DNA of 64,000 bases from Pseudacidovorax sp. (GCF_017991995.1 NZ_JAGOPN010000003.1:124001-188000); one strand, 5' to 3'; positions 46,149-54,517 are shown, numbered from the stretch's first letter. Made by a program: numbers and translations. Notes: generated by a model from the sequence alone, not told the origin.

Positions 46149-47117
46149 ATGCCCACCCGACGTTCCTGGCTCGGCGCCGCGGGCGCTGTGGCAGCCCTGC
46201 TGGCGGCCGGCTGCGCGCCCGCGCCGATGCGCCTGGACGGCACCTTCCTGCAGCCCTGGCGCAGCCACGAGGCGCTGTCGCTCGAGGAGTGGCAGCGCCG
46301 CCTGCGCGTGACGCGCGAGCTGGGCTGCCGCGAGGTGGTGGTGCAGTGGATGGGCCTGTACGGCGGCGCCAACGACTGGATGCTGACGCCCGCGCTGCTG
46401 CAGATGCTGTTCGACGAGGCCGCGCGCCAGGGCATGGGCGTGCGCCTGGGTCTGCCCTACGACGAGCGCTGGTGGACCACGCTCGGTGCCAAGCAGCCCG
46501 AGGCGTTGCCGGCCTTCCTGGACCAGACGCGCGATCGCAGCCTGGCCGCCATGCGCAGCGAGCCCTGGCCGGCCCATGCCGCCTTCCGCGGCTGGTACCT
46601 GCCCTACGAGATCGACCAGTACAACTGGGCCACGCCCGAGCGCCGGCGCCTGCTCACCGCCTGGCTGCGCGAGCTGGCGGCCGAGCCCCTCAAGCGCAGC
46701 CAGCCGCGCCTGGCCGTCTCCACCTTCTACAGCCGCCTGCCCACGCCGGGCTCGCTGGATGGCCTGTGGGCCGAGATCCTCGACGCCGCGCCGCTGCGGC
46801 CCATGCTGCAGGATGGCGTGGGCGTCGCCGGCATGGGCAACTACGCGGGGCTGGAGCCGCTGCGCCGCCTGCTGCGCCAGCGCGGCGTCGCCTTCGACCT
46901 GATCGTGGAGTTGTTCGAGCAGTTGCCCAACCCGCCCGGCCAGCCCGACGGCTTCCGCGCCCGGGCGGCTACGCTGGAACGCGTGCGCGCCCAGCTGGAG
47001 GTGGCGCGCACCTACGGCGCCGAGCATGTGCTCGCCTTCGCCATCGACCCCTGGCTGCTCGGCGACACGCCCGAGGCCAAGAAGCTGCTGCGCGACTGGC
47101 GCGGCGGCGACGCCTGA
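46149..47117 (+). CDS. DUF4434-type lipoprotein, possible glycan-processing protein
   Basis: 322 residues. The N-terminus is a lipoprotein signal (RRSWLGAAGAVAALLAAGCAP, with Cys at the lipobox). The body starts LDGTFLQPWRSHEALSLEEWQRRLRV and looks like a glycosidase-type barrel: MGLYGGANDW, VRLGLPYDERWW and FRGWYLPYEIDQYNW carry acidic residues placed as in DUF4434 proteins. I recall E. coli YbcH, next to nfrA/nfrB, belonging here, which would tie it to the polysaccharide locus downstream, but this must be verified. It begins 12 bp after the lyase gene, so it is probably transcribed with the methylcitrate operon. Confidence 0.7.
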   Translation: MPTRRSWLGAAGAVAALLAAGCAPAPMRLDGTFLQPWRSHEALSLEEWQRRLRVTRELGCREVVVQWMGLYGGANDWMLTPALLQMLFDEAARQGMGVRLGLPYDERWWTTLGAKQPEALPAFLDQTRDRSLAAMRSEPWPAHAAFRGWYLPYEIDQYNWATPERRRLLTAWLRELAAEPLKRSQPRLAVSTFYSRLPTPGSLDGLWAEILDAAPLRPMLQDGVGVAGMGNYAGLEPLRRLLRQRGVAFDLIVELFEQLPNPPGQPDGFRARAATLERVRAQLEVARTYGAEHVLAFAIDPWLLGDTPEAKKLLRDWRGGDA

Positions 47118-47192
47118 AAAAAGCGTCCGCGCGTGGTCGATGTCACACCGGGCGCGCTCGCGTCAGGTGCTGGTCACGCCTGCTCCGCAAAG

Positions 47193-47238
47193 CTTGCGAA
47201 AAGTGAACATATACTAAAAATGTATCAACATTCGCAAG
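47193..47238. promoter_or_regulatory. Promoter and operator candidate of the ligase-carrier operon
   Basis: A perfect inverted repeat CTTGCGAA (47193-47200) and TTCGCAAG (47231-47238), separated by 30 bp, surrounds TATACT (47210-47215), a good -10. The AT-rich interior stands out from the surrounding GC-rich DNA. TTGCGAA also occurs in the prpC control region, so the ScfR-like regulator may act here. Confidence 0.55.
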
Positions 47239-47250
47239 TTGTGGACGGGC

Positions 47251-48423
47251 ATGAAGGCCGCTGAATCGTTGTCTGCAGCGGCCTCCGTGGAGGACGCCAC
47301 ATCCCGTGCGGCCGAGGTGGCCGCCGCCCATGCCGATGCCGTCGACCGCGAAGGCCGGCTGCCCACCGAGGTGCTCGACGCCCTCCGGGCGGAAGGGCTC
47401 ATGGGCCTGCTGGTGCCCGCCCGCCACGGCGGCCCCGGGCTGCCGCTGCGCACCGTGGTCAACGTCTGCCGGCGCCTGTCCGAGGCCTGCGCCTCGACCG
47501 GCCTGATCTACGCCATGCACCAGTCGCAGTCGGCCGTGGCCATCCAGCATGCGCAGAACAGCGACTGGCTGCAGGGCCTGCTGGCGCGCATGGCGTCCGG
47601 GCAGTTGCTGGTGGCCTCGGCCACCACCGAAGGCGCCACCGGCGGTGCCATCCGCTCCAGCGCCTGCTTCCTCGACCCGCAGACGGATGGCCGTCTGCAG
47701 CTGCGCAAGAACGGCGCCGTCATCTCCTATGCGCCTGCGGCCGACGTCTTCCTGGTCAGCGCCCGCCGCGCCGAGGATGCCGCGCCCACCGACCAGCGGT
47801 TGGTGGCCGTGCTGAAGGACCAGATCCAGCTGCACGCCCACGCGCCCTGGAACCCCATGGGCATGCGCGGTGCCCGCACCGACCGTTACGACCTGGTGGC
47901 CGACTGCGGGCCGGCGCAGGTCTATGCCGAGCCGTTCTCGGTGCACATGTCGCAGACCATGCTGCCCACCTCGCACCTGCTGCTGGGCGCCGTGTGGCTG
48001 GGCATCGCCGTGTCGGCGCTGGGCCGGGCGCGCGCCTTTCTGCGGCACCGCAACCGTGGCGGTGCGCCGCTCAATCCCATCGCCAACCTGCGGCTGGCCG
48101 AGGGCGAGACGCTGGTGCAGCAGTTCCGCGGCACGCTCGCCGCCTGCATGGCGCTCTACGAGGACGCCGACGGCCCGCAGACGGCCACCGAACGCATGGT
48201 CAGCTACAACGCGCTGAAGGTCGGCGCTTCGGAGCTGGTGGTGCGCGTCACCGACATCGCGCTGCGCATCTGCGGCATCCAGGGCTACATGGAGCCGGGC
48301 GAGTTCTACCTGAGCCGCCACATCCGCGATGCCCATGCCGCAGCCGTGATGGTCAACGACGACCGCATCCTCGGCAGCCTTTCCACCGTGGTGCTGGGCG
48401 TGCCGCTCAACCGCGACCTTTGA
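47251..48423 (+). CDS. Acyl-CoA-dehydrogenase-like flavoprotein, candidate acyl/aminoacyl-carrier dehydrogenase
   Basis: 390 residues of the acyl-CoA dehydrogenase fold: an N-terminal helical domain (LPTEVLDALRAEGLMGLLVPARHGGPGLPLRTVV), a middle domain with substrate-lid region LVASATTEGATGG and an FAD/beta region, then a C-terminal helical domain ending in RICGIQGYMEPGEFYLSRHIRDAHAAA. At the place where medium-chain dehydrogenases have the catalytic Glu (IYEGT), this protein has AAAVMVNDDR, so the base must come from elsewhere or be lost. The linked carrier and ligase suggest it oxidises a carrier-bound acyl group, as prolyl-carrier dehydrogenases do. The ATG at 47251 is preferred to a TTG at 47239. 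Confidence 0.82.
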   Translation: MKAAESLSAAASVEDATSRAAEVAAAHADAVDREGRLPTEVLDALRAEGLMGLLVPARHGGPGLPLRTVVNVCRRLSEACASTGLIYAMHQSQSAVAIQHAQNSDWLQGLLARMASGQLLVASATTEGATGGAIRSSACFLDPQTDGRLQLRKNGAVISYAPAADVFLVSARRAEDAAPTDQRLVAVLKDQIQLHAHAPWNPMGMRGARTDRYDLVADCGPAQVYAEPFSVHMSQTMLPTSHLLLGAVWLGIAVSALGRARAFLRHRNRGGAPLNPIANLRLAEGETLVQQFRGTLAACMALYEDADGPQTATERMVSYNALKVGASELVVRVTDIALRICGIQGYMEPGEFYLSRHIRDAHAAAVMVNDDRILGSLSTVVLGVPLNRDL

Positions 48424-48457
48424 ACATCGAGGCCCCGCGCCTCCGCCTTTTCCATCC

Positions 48458-48697
48458 ATGACCACGCCTGCCGAGATCGAACAACAACTCATCGCCCTGA
48501 TCCAGTCCGCCATCCTCAAGAAGGTGGACCCGGAGGTGCCCCTGCTCGAATCCGGCCTGCTCGATTCCGTGGCCGCCGTCGAGTTGATGCTGGCCATCGA
48601 GAGCCGCTTCGGCTGCACGGTGCCCATCACCGAGGCGCAGGAGCATCTTTACTCGGTGCGCACGCTGACCGACTTCGTGGTCGCCAACGCAGCCTGA
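48458..48697 (+). CDS. Acyl/peptidyl carrier protein (DltC-like)
   Basis: 79 residues. The phosphopantetheine attachment serine is S37 in LLESGLLDSVAAVELMLAIESRFG, the GLLDS form of DltC and NRPS-type carriers. The following PITEAQEHLYSVRTLTDFV fits helix III. It needs a phosphopantetheinyl transferase encoded elsewhere. Located between the dehydrogenase-like protein and the adenylating ligase, it is the likely shared carrier. Confidence 0.92.
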   Translation: MTTPAEIEQQLIALIQSAILKKVDPEVPLLESGLLDSVAAVELMLAIESRFGCTVPITEAQEHLYSVRTLTDFVVANAA

Positions 48698-48714
48698 GGC
48701 CTGCCCCGCCCGCC

Positions 48715-50154
48715 ATGCATTTCGACTACGACAGCGGCCGCTTCGTCCAGACCGAGTCCGGCGGTGAGCGGCCCGCCATCGTGGCCCGCGACCGCCACCT
48801 GGACTGGGCCCAACTGCAGCGCGAGGCCGAAGCCTGGTGCGACGAGGCCCGTCGCCTGGGCCTGGACGCGGACATGCCCATCGTCATCCGCGGCCACAAG
48901 GAAGCGGCCTTCATGGTGGCGCTGACGGGCGCGCTGATGCTGCGCGCGCCCTTCGTGCCGGTCGATGCCGTGTACCCGGCCGAGCGCCTGGCCAGCATCT
49001 GCCAGATCCTCGATGCCCATCTGCTCTACGACGCGGCCCAGGGCCGCTTCGAGGTGCTGCGCGACGGCGCCGGCACGCCGCTGGCCGAGAAGCAGCTCTG
49101 CTACGTGATGTTCACCTCGGGCACCACCGGCCAGCCCAAGGGCGTGCAGATCGGCCGCGAGAGCGTGCAGGGCCTGATCGACTGGATGCGTCTGGACTTC
49201 GGCCTCGGCGAGCGCCCGGTCTTCCTCGACCAGACGGTGTTCAGCTTCGATGTGTCGCTCTACGACGTGTTCGGCATGCTGGCGCTGGGCGGCACCATCC
49301 TTATGCTCGACCGGCAGGACGCCGCCTCGCCGCTGAAGGTGGCGGCATTGATGGCCGAGCATGGCGTGACGACCTGGGTGTCCACGCCGTCCTTCGCGCA
49401 GCAGCAGTTGGTCAACCCGGGCTTCACGCAGGCCGCGCTGCCGCAGTTGCGCGCCTTCGTCTTCTGCGGCGAGCCGCTGCCGGTGCCGCTGTGCCGGCAG
49501 CTGCGCAAACGCTTTCCCGATGTGCCGCTGCTCAACACCTATGGCCCCACCGAAGCCACGGTGGCGACCACGCTCCTGGTGGTGGAAGACGCCATGCTCG
49601 CCACCGACACGCCGCTGCCCATCGGCCGCGCCAAGCGCGACAGCGCCGTGTACTGCGACGAGGGCGAGCTGTGCATCGCCGGCCCGCATGTGATGCGCGG
49701 CTACCTCAACCGGCCCGACCTCAACGCCACGCGCATGTTCGTCCGCGACGGTCAGCGCGGCTTTCGCACAGGCGACCTCGGCACCGAGACCGAGGACGGC
49801 CTGCTCTTCTGCCATGGCCGCATCGACGACCAGATCAAGCTCAATGGCTACCGGCTGGAGCTGATGGAGGTGGACGCCGCCCTGGCCACGCTGCCGGGCA
49901 ACCGCGGCGCCTCGGCGGTGGCCCTGCGCCGGCCCAACGGCGCCGTGGCCCGGCTGGTGGCCTTCGTCGAGACCGGGAGCGACGACCCGGCGCTGCCGGC
50001 CGAGCTGGCCGACTGGAAGGCGCTGCTGGCCGCGCGCCTGCCGCACTACATGATCCCGTCGGAGCTGCTGCCCTGCGCGCAGTTGCCGGTCTCGGTCAAC
50101 TACAAGACCGACCGCGCCAGGCTGGCGCGGCTGTACGAGACGCTCAACGCTTGA
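48715..50154 (+). CDS. DltA-like amino-acid adenylation enzyme (carrier ligase)
   Basis: 479 residues, an ANL-family enzyme that activates a carboxylate as AMP ester and loads it on the carrier. Motifs are VMFTSGTTGQPKGV (about residue 131), VSTPSF, CGEPLP, NTYGPTEATVATT (about 274), the GDLG hinge region and the catalytic lysine in VNYKTDRAR. D179 in FSFDVSLYD is where amino-acid-specific enzymes bind the alpha-amino group. C251 in FVFCGEPLP corresponds to the cysteine I recall as favouring D-alanine in DltA. A D-Ala-like or other amino acid substrate is therefore more likely than a simple fatty acid. Its 3' end overlaps the convergent AlgF-like gene by 11 nt. Confidence 0.88.
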   Translation: MHFDYDSGRFVQTESGGERPAIVARDRHLDWAQLQREAEAWCDEARRLGLDADMPIVIRGHKEAAFMVALTGALMLRAPFVPVDAVYPAERLASICQILDAHLLYDAAQGRFEVLRDGAGTPLAEKQLCYVMFTSGTTGQPKGVQIGRESVQGLIDWMRLDFGLGERPVFLDQTVFSFDVSLYDVFGMLALGGTILMLDRQDAASPLKVAALMAEHGVTTWVSTPSFAQQQLVNPGFTQAALPQLRAFVFCGEPLPVPLCRQLRKRFPDVPLLNTYGPTEATVATTLLVVEDAMLATDTPLPIGRAKRDSAVYCDEGELCIAGPHVMRGYLNRPDLNATRMFVRDGQRGFRTGDLGTETEDGLLFCHGRIDDQIKLNGYRLELMEVDAALATLPGNRGASAVALRRPNGAVARLVAFVETGSDDPALPAELADWKALLAARLPHYMIPSELLPCAQLPVSVNYKTDRARLARLYETLNA

Positions 50155-50830
50155 AGGTGTCGGTGCGGGCCGGCTGCATCGTCAGCACCGGCTTGTCGGC
50201 CGTGCCGGTCATGAACAGGCTCAGATGGTCGCCGGCCTGCAGCGCGGGCAGGGCCTGCGCCGCGCTCGTGGCACCGCCGCAGGCCGCAGCCAGCTGGGCC
50301 TGCACCGGGTTCACCGAGCGTGCACCGGCCGCCATCGGCGCCACGTCGCGAACGACCGGCGTGCCGGCGGGTGCGATCTGCAACTGGGCCTTGGCACAGC
50401 CGGGCACCAGGTTGTAGAAGCGCAGCTCGGCCTTCAGCGCATCGGGCACGTCGCCCGTGTCGTCGATGGCGGTGAAGGCATAGGCGCTGCCCTCGCGCCG
50501 CAGCACCCAGGTGCCGAAGCGGTCGGGCTGCACCTCCAGCGTCGCGCTTTTCTTTCCCCCCACCTGAACGGCGAAGGGCCGGCCGCCGGCCACGATGGCA
50601 TAGCTGGTGGCGGGCGTCTGCGGCCCGATGCGCTGGGCCGGGCCGTCGGCCACTTGTACCAGCAGCGTCTCGGTCGTGGGGTTGACCACGCGCACGAAGG
50701 ACGAGCCGGCCGGTGGCCGCGCGGCATACAGCTGCGACAGGGCGCCGTCCTGGGCCTGGGCGGGCAGTGTCACGAAGGCGGAGACGGCGGGCAGCACCAG
50801 CGCGCGAAGGAGGAAGGCGAGAGGCTTCAT
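50144..50830 (-). CDS. AlgF-like periplasmic O-acylation protein
   Basis: 228 residues with a Sec signal (RALVLPAVSAFVTLPAQA). The mature protein begins QDGALSQLYAARPPAGSSFVRVVNP and has two beta-rich halves with KAELRFYNLVPGCAKAQLQI. This is the AlgF pattern, the periplasmic partner of alginate O-acetylation that passes acyl groups between AlgJ and AlgX. The start ATG overlaps the MBOAT stop (TGATG). Last gene of the minus-strand polysaccharide operon. Confidence 0.82.
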   Translation of the reverse strand: MKPLAFLLRALVLPAVSAFVTLPAQAQDGALSQLYAARPPAGSSFVRVVNPTTETLLVQVADGPAQRIGPQTPATSYAIVAGGRPFAVQVGGKKSATLEVQPDRFGTWVLRREGSAYAFTAIDDTGDVPDALKAELRFYNLVPGCAKAQLQIAPAGTPVVRDVAPMAAGARSVNPVQAQLAAACGGATSAAQALPALQAGDHLSLFMTGTADKPVLTMQPARTDTFKR

Positions 50831-52413
50831 CAGAATTGAAAGTAGAGGAACCGCGCTTCGCGATGCAGGTTCATGACGCTGACCAGCAGCAGGATCAGCA
50901 CCACGACCAGCCAGCCTGTGCTCGGCTGCCAGCGCAGCCACGTGGGCCGGCCTTCCTGCACGCGCCCCAGGGCAGGCGAGAAGCGGCCGAGGATCTGGTA
51001 GGCGTTCGGCGCGCCCCAGGCGATGGCCAGCAGCCCCACGATCAGCAGCGCCTGCATGTGGCGGCCGATCAGCGCCTGCCAGCCCGCCCAGCCCTGCGCC
51101 AGCAGGCCGGCCGTCTGCGCGCCGCCCAGCGACTCCACGCCGCGCAGCCCGGCCATGCCTTCGAGCAGTGCCAGGGCGCCCTGCACGTCATGGGCGCGGA
51201 AGAACACATGCGCCACCGTCACCGAGGCAAAGGTCAGGCCCACGCAGGCGATGAGCCACAGCCGCTTGCCGCGCGCACCCTGCGGCGCGATGCGTGGCGC
51301 CAGGCCGATGCGCCAGGCGTGGTTGAGGCACAGGTAGCTGCCATGCAGCAGCCCGTAGATGAAGAACTGCAGCCCTGCGCCATGCCACACGCCCGCCAGG
51401 CCCATGGTGTAGAGCGTGGGCCAGCCGATCATCAGCGCGAAGCCCAGCGGCGTGCGGCTGCCGGCGGCACCCACCGGCAGGCCGCGGCGGCTGCGCCAGC
51501 GCGACACCTTCATGGCCATCGGGTAGTAGAGGTAGGTGGTGAGGTAGCGCGTCAGCGTCATGTGCCAGCGCGCCCAGTAGTCGATGATGCTGGCCGCCTT
51601 GAAGGGCGAGTTGAAGTTCAGCGGAAAGCGCACGCCGAACATCTTGGCCAGGCCCAGCGCCATGTCCGAATAGCCCGAGAAGTCGAAGTACAGCTGCAGC
51701 GTGTAGGCCAGCGCGGCGCCCCAGGCGCCCCAGAACTGAGGGTCGCCCGGCGCCGCGAAGCCGGCGTCGGCATAGGGTGCGATGCTGTCGGCCAGCAGCA
51801 CCTTCTTGGCCAGCCCGATGACGAACAGCGTGCCGCCCACCGACAGGTTCTCGGCGCGGAAGCGGTAGGTCTCGGCCTGGTCGAACTGCGGCATCATTTC
51901 CTTGTGATGCAACACCGGCCCCGCGATCAGGTGCGGGAAGAAGGTGACGAACAGCGTGTGGTTGAGCAGGCTCGCCTTCTTCACCGCGCCGGCCTGGCAG
52001 TCCAGCAGGTAGCCGATCTGCGTGAAGGTGAAGAAGGAGATGCCCAGCGGCAGCAGGATGTCCTGCACCGGCCCCGCGCGCAGCCCCAGGTCGGCCAGCG
52101 CAGCCAGTAGCGTGGTGAAGTACTTGTAGTGGAACAGCAGCGCCAGGTTGCAGCCCACGCCCACCGCGGTGATCCACCACTGCCGGCGCTTGTCGGCAGC
52201 ACTGCCGATGATGAGCCGGCTGAACACATGGTTGACCAGGATCGAGCCGGCCAGCAGCGCGACGAAGCGCGGGTTCCACCAGCCGTAGAAGACGAAGGAG
52301 GTCAGGCACAGCCACAGCGCCGCCCAGCGCCGGCCGGCCGCGGCCAGGGCGTAGTAGCCACCCAGCGCCACTGGCAGGAAGAGGAACAGGAAGAGGTACG
52401 AGTTGAACAGCAT
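50830..52413 (-). CDS. MBOAT membrane O-acyltransferase (AlgI/DltB-like)
   Basis: 527 residues with about a dozen hydrophobic helices starting MLFNSYLFLFLFLPV. FYGWWNPRFVALL, LLPLGISFFTFTQIGYLLDC, FFPHLIAGPVLHHKEMMPQF, LQLYFDFSGYSDMALGLAKMFG and INDYW-type SIIDYWARWHMTLTRYL are typical of AlgI. The catalytic histidine is in MGLAGVWHGAGLQFFIYG. MBOAT proteins move acyl groups from a cytoplasmic donor across the inner membrane. The donor may be acetyl-CoA, as in alginate, or a carrier thioester, as for DltB. The ligase/carrier pair converging on this operon favours the second. Confidence 0.93.
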   Translation of the reverse strand: MLFNSYLFLFLFLPVALGGYYALAAAGRRWAALWLCLTSFVFYGWWNPRFVALLAGSILVNHVFSRLIIGSAADKRRQWWITAVGVGCNLALLFHYKYFTTLLAALADLGLRAGPVQDILLPLGISFFTFTQIGYLLDCQAGAVKKASLLNHTLFVTFFPHLIAGPVLHHKEMMPQFDQAETYRFRAENLSVGGTLFVIGLAKKVLLADSIAPYADAGFAAPGDPQFWGAWGAALAYTLQLYFDFSGYSDMALGLAKMFGVRFPLNFNSPFKAASIIDYWARWHMTLTRYLTTYLYYPMAMKVSRWRSRRGLPVGAAGSRTPLGFALMIGWPTLYTMGLAGVWHGAGLQFFIYGLLHGSYLCLNHAWRIGLAPRIAPQGARGKRLWLIACVGLTFASVTVAHVFFRAHDVQGALALLEGMAGLRGVESLGGAQTAGLLAQGWAGWQALIGRHMQALLIVGLLAIAWGAPNAYQILGRFSPALGRVQEGRPTWLRWQPSTGWLVVVLILLLVSVMNLHREARFLYFQF

Positions 52414-52418
52414 GCGCG

Positions 52419-53525
52419 TCAGGGCAGGGCGGCGGCGGCACGCGCCTCGTCGGCGCTCAGGGGCAGCGAGAGCGAGAGCTCGGAGAAGGTCCACACCACG
52501 AGCTTGAGGCTGGCGGGCCAACGGTCCTGCTGGGCCAGGGCGGCCAGCATGGCGCCGGAGAAGTAGCCGCCGTCGTGGCTGATGGTCCAGACCTCGCGTC
52601 CGAGCTGGCGGCCCAGGCGGCCGGGGAATTCGCTGCGAAGGCCGTTGGAGTCGCCCACCAGCAGCACCTCGGCCGACGGTCCCGCATCCAGCAGACCGCC
52701 AGTGGCCACGGGCACGATGCGCTCGGGCGTGAATTGCTCCAGCGTCGGGCGCCAACCTTCGGGCATTCGATCCAGGCCGGCCAGCACGATCAGGTCGCCC
52801 ATGCGCGGCTCGGGCGCTGCGCCGCGCTGCTCGTCGAAGCGCTGGCTGCCCGGGCCGCCGAGCATCGGCAAGGCGGCGCGGGCGATGGCGTCGGCCGCCG
52901 CCTCGGCGCCCGCCGGGGCCATGTGCACGTCGGTGCGGTAGTAGGCCTGGGGCAGGGCCGCCAGCGCAGGGCGCAGGTCCACCTGCGTCACGCCGGCCTC
53001 GGCCAGGCGCTGCTGCCAGTCGTCCAGCCGGGCCTGCATGACGGTCGACACCGGCAGGCCGCACAGGTGCGCGGCCTCGATGCGCGACTTGTCCGGCACC
53101 GTGGCCACCACCAGTTGCACGCCGCGCGCGCGCAGCACCTGCGCCCAGTGCCGCATCAGGGCCAGGCGGCGCGCATAGGCCGCGGCCGCGACGGCCTCGC
53201 CGGCCGGTGGCCGCAGCCCGTCGCGGTAGAAGAGCCAGCCCGGGCAGCCCGGGGCCACCTGCGGACCCAGGTCGCCCAGCAGGCGCCAGCGCAGGCCGGC
53301 ACCCCAGCGCGTCCAGTCGGACTGGCCGGGCAAGGCGCCCAGCGTGCGGTTCATGGCGGCCTCGGCGCCGGTCTGCTGCCAGGCGGTGCGATCCGTCGTT
53401 CCCAGCCGCCACGCGCCCCAGGCGAGGCCGGCGACCAGCAGCAGGCCGATGACGATGGCGAAGGGGACGTGCCGGCGGTCGGGGGGGGCGGAGGCGGAGG
53501 GCGGGGGCGCCGGCGGTGCGGCCAT
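52419..53525 (-). CDS. AlgX/AlgJ-like SGNH acyltransferase, membrane anchored
   Basis: 368 residues. A Pro-rich N-terminus is followed by one membrane helix (PFAIVIGLLLVAGLAWGAW). The catalytic domain has the DxH motif at D199/H201 (AYYRTDVHMAPAG) and the nucleophile S293 in VLLVGDSNGLRSEF, the arrangement that gives AlgX and AlgJ an Asp-His-Ser triad. It should act on the periplasmic side, receiving acyl groups from the MBOAT. It ends 5 bp before the MBOAT start. Confidence 0.85.
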   Translation of the reverse strand: MAAPPAPPPSASAPPDRRHVPFAIVIGLLLVAGLAWGAWRLGTTDRTAWQQTGAEAAMNRTLGALPGQSDWTRWGAGLRWRLLGDLGPQVAPGCPGWLFYRDGLRPPAGEAVAAAAYARRLALMRHWAQVLRARGVQLVVATVPDKSRIEAAHLCGLPVSTVMQARLDDWQQRLAEAGVTQVDLRPALAALPQAYYRTDVHMAPAGAEAAADAIARAALPMLGGPGSQRFDEQRGAAPEPRMGDLIVLAGLDRMPEGWRPTLEQFTPERIVPVATGGLLDAGPSAEVLLVGDSNGLRSEFPGRLGRQLGREVWTISHDGGYFSGAMLAALAQQDRWPASLKLVVWTFSELSLSLPLSADEARAAAALP

Positions 53526-53527
53526 GC

Positions 53528-54517
53528 TCACGCGAGCGCGGCCTGGATGCGGCGCTGCCACTCCTCGGCCGACACCACCGACGCGCTGTCCCACAGCCCG
53601 CGCGCGTCCGGTCCCAGGTGGAAGTTGGGCTCGAACAGCTGCCACACCAGCGCCTGCGGCTTCTGCTGGCGGAAGGCATTCGATTCCACGTACTCGAGCA
53701 GCACCCGCCAGAAGCCCACGTCGCCCGGCTTCCAGTTGACCGACACCGGCCGGTCCAGCACGTTCGACAGCTTCTGCGGAAAGCCGAAGTAGGGCTGCAC
53801 CATGCTGTTGCCGGTGACGTGCACCGGCGAGGGCGCGTCGGCCAGCAGGCTTTCTCCGTCGCCGGCGCGGCGCACCGAGTAGATCTCGCGGCCCACGGCG
53901 CGGCGCTGCTCGGGCGACAGGAAGCGGTCCGCCAGATCGCCGTAGCGGCGCTCGTTGATCAGCGGCCCCAGCGCCATGCCGGTGCCGGGCTGGCCGGCCA
54001 GGTTGGGCACCTTCTGGCGGATCAGGTCGGCCGTGGCCTGGGCCGTGGCGTCGGCCGCGGGCTGCGCCCAATGCTGGTCGGTGCGGTAGTAGACCGCCTG
54101 GCCGGCGGCCTTGAGGGCCATCAGCAGCTTGTCGTCGTCGAAGGTGGCCACGCCCGCCGTCTGCAGGCGCGAGAGGATGCCGGCGTAGCGCTGGCGCATC
54201 TCGGGCGACATGGGCTTGTCCGCGGGCAGCTTCTCCTCGTAGATGCGCATCTTGTCGGGCAGCACCGGCACCACCAGGGCCACGCCCTTGGCCGCCAGCA
54301 ACTGGCTCACCTGCACCACGCGCGCCACGGTGGCGTCGATGCCCTTCCAGTCGGGCGTGGTCAGGCTGTCCCAGGCCGCGAAGATGTAGTTGTCCTGGCC
54401 CACGAAGGCCAGGTTGTCGGCGGGCTGGGCCCGTGCCAGGCCGGCCAGGGCCAGGCCCATGGGCAGGCCCAGCAGGTGGCGGCGTCGCAGGCCGCTGGCG
54501 GTGCGGTCGTCGGTCAT
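53528..54517 (-). CDS. Second AlgX/AlgJ-like SGNH protein, exported
   Basis: 329 residues with a twin-arginine-like or Sec signal (GLRRRHLLGLPMGLALAGLARAQ). D147/H149 in YYRTDQHWAQPA form the DxH motif. The serine motif is VTGNSMVQ (S238) where relatives have GDS or GTS. It probably pairs with the membrane-anchored copy as AlgJ does with AlgX: one relays and the other acylates the polymer. Only 2 bp separate it from the next gene. Confidence 0.83.
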   Translation of the reverse strand: MTDDRTASGLRRRHLLGLPMGLALAGLARAQPADNLAFVGQDNYIFAAWDSLTTPDWKGIDATVARVVQVSQLLAAKGVALVVPVLPDKMRIYEEKLPADKPMSPEMRQRYAGILSRLQTAGVATFDDDKLLMALKAAGQAVYYRTDQHWAQPAADATAQATADLIRQKVPNLAGQPGTGMALGPLINERRYGDLADRFLSPEQRRAVGREIYSVRRAGDGESLLADAPSPVHVTGNSMVQPYFGFPQKLSNVLDRPVSVNWKPGDVGFWRVLLEYVESNAFRQQKPQALVWQLFEPNFHLGPDARGLWDSASVVSAEEWQRRIQAALA

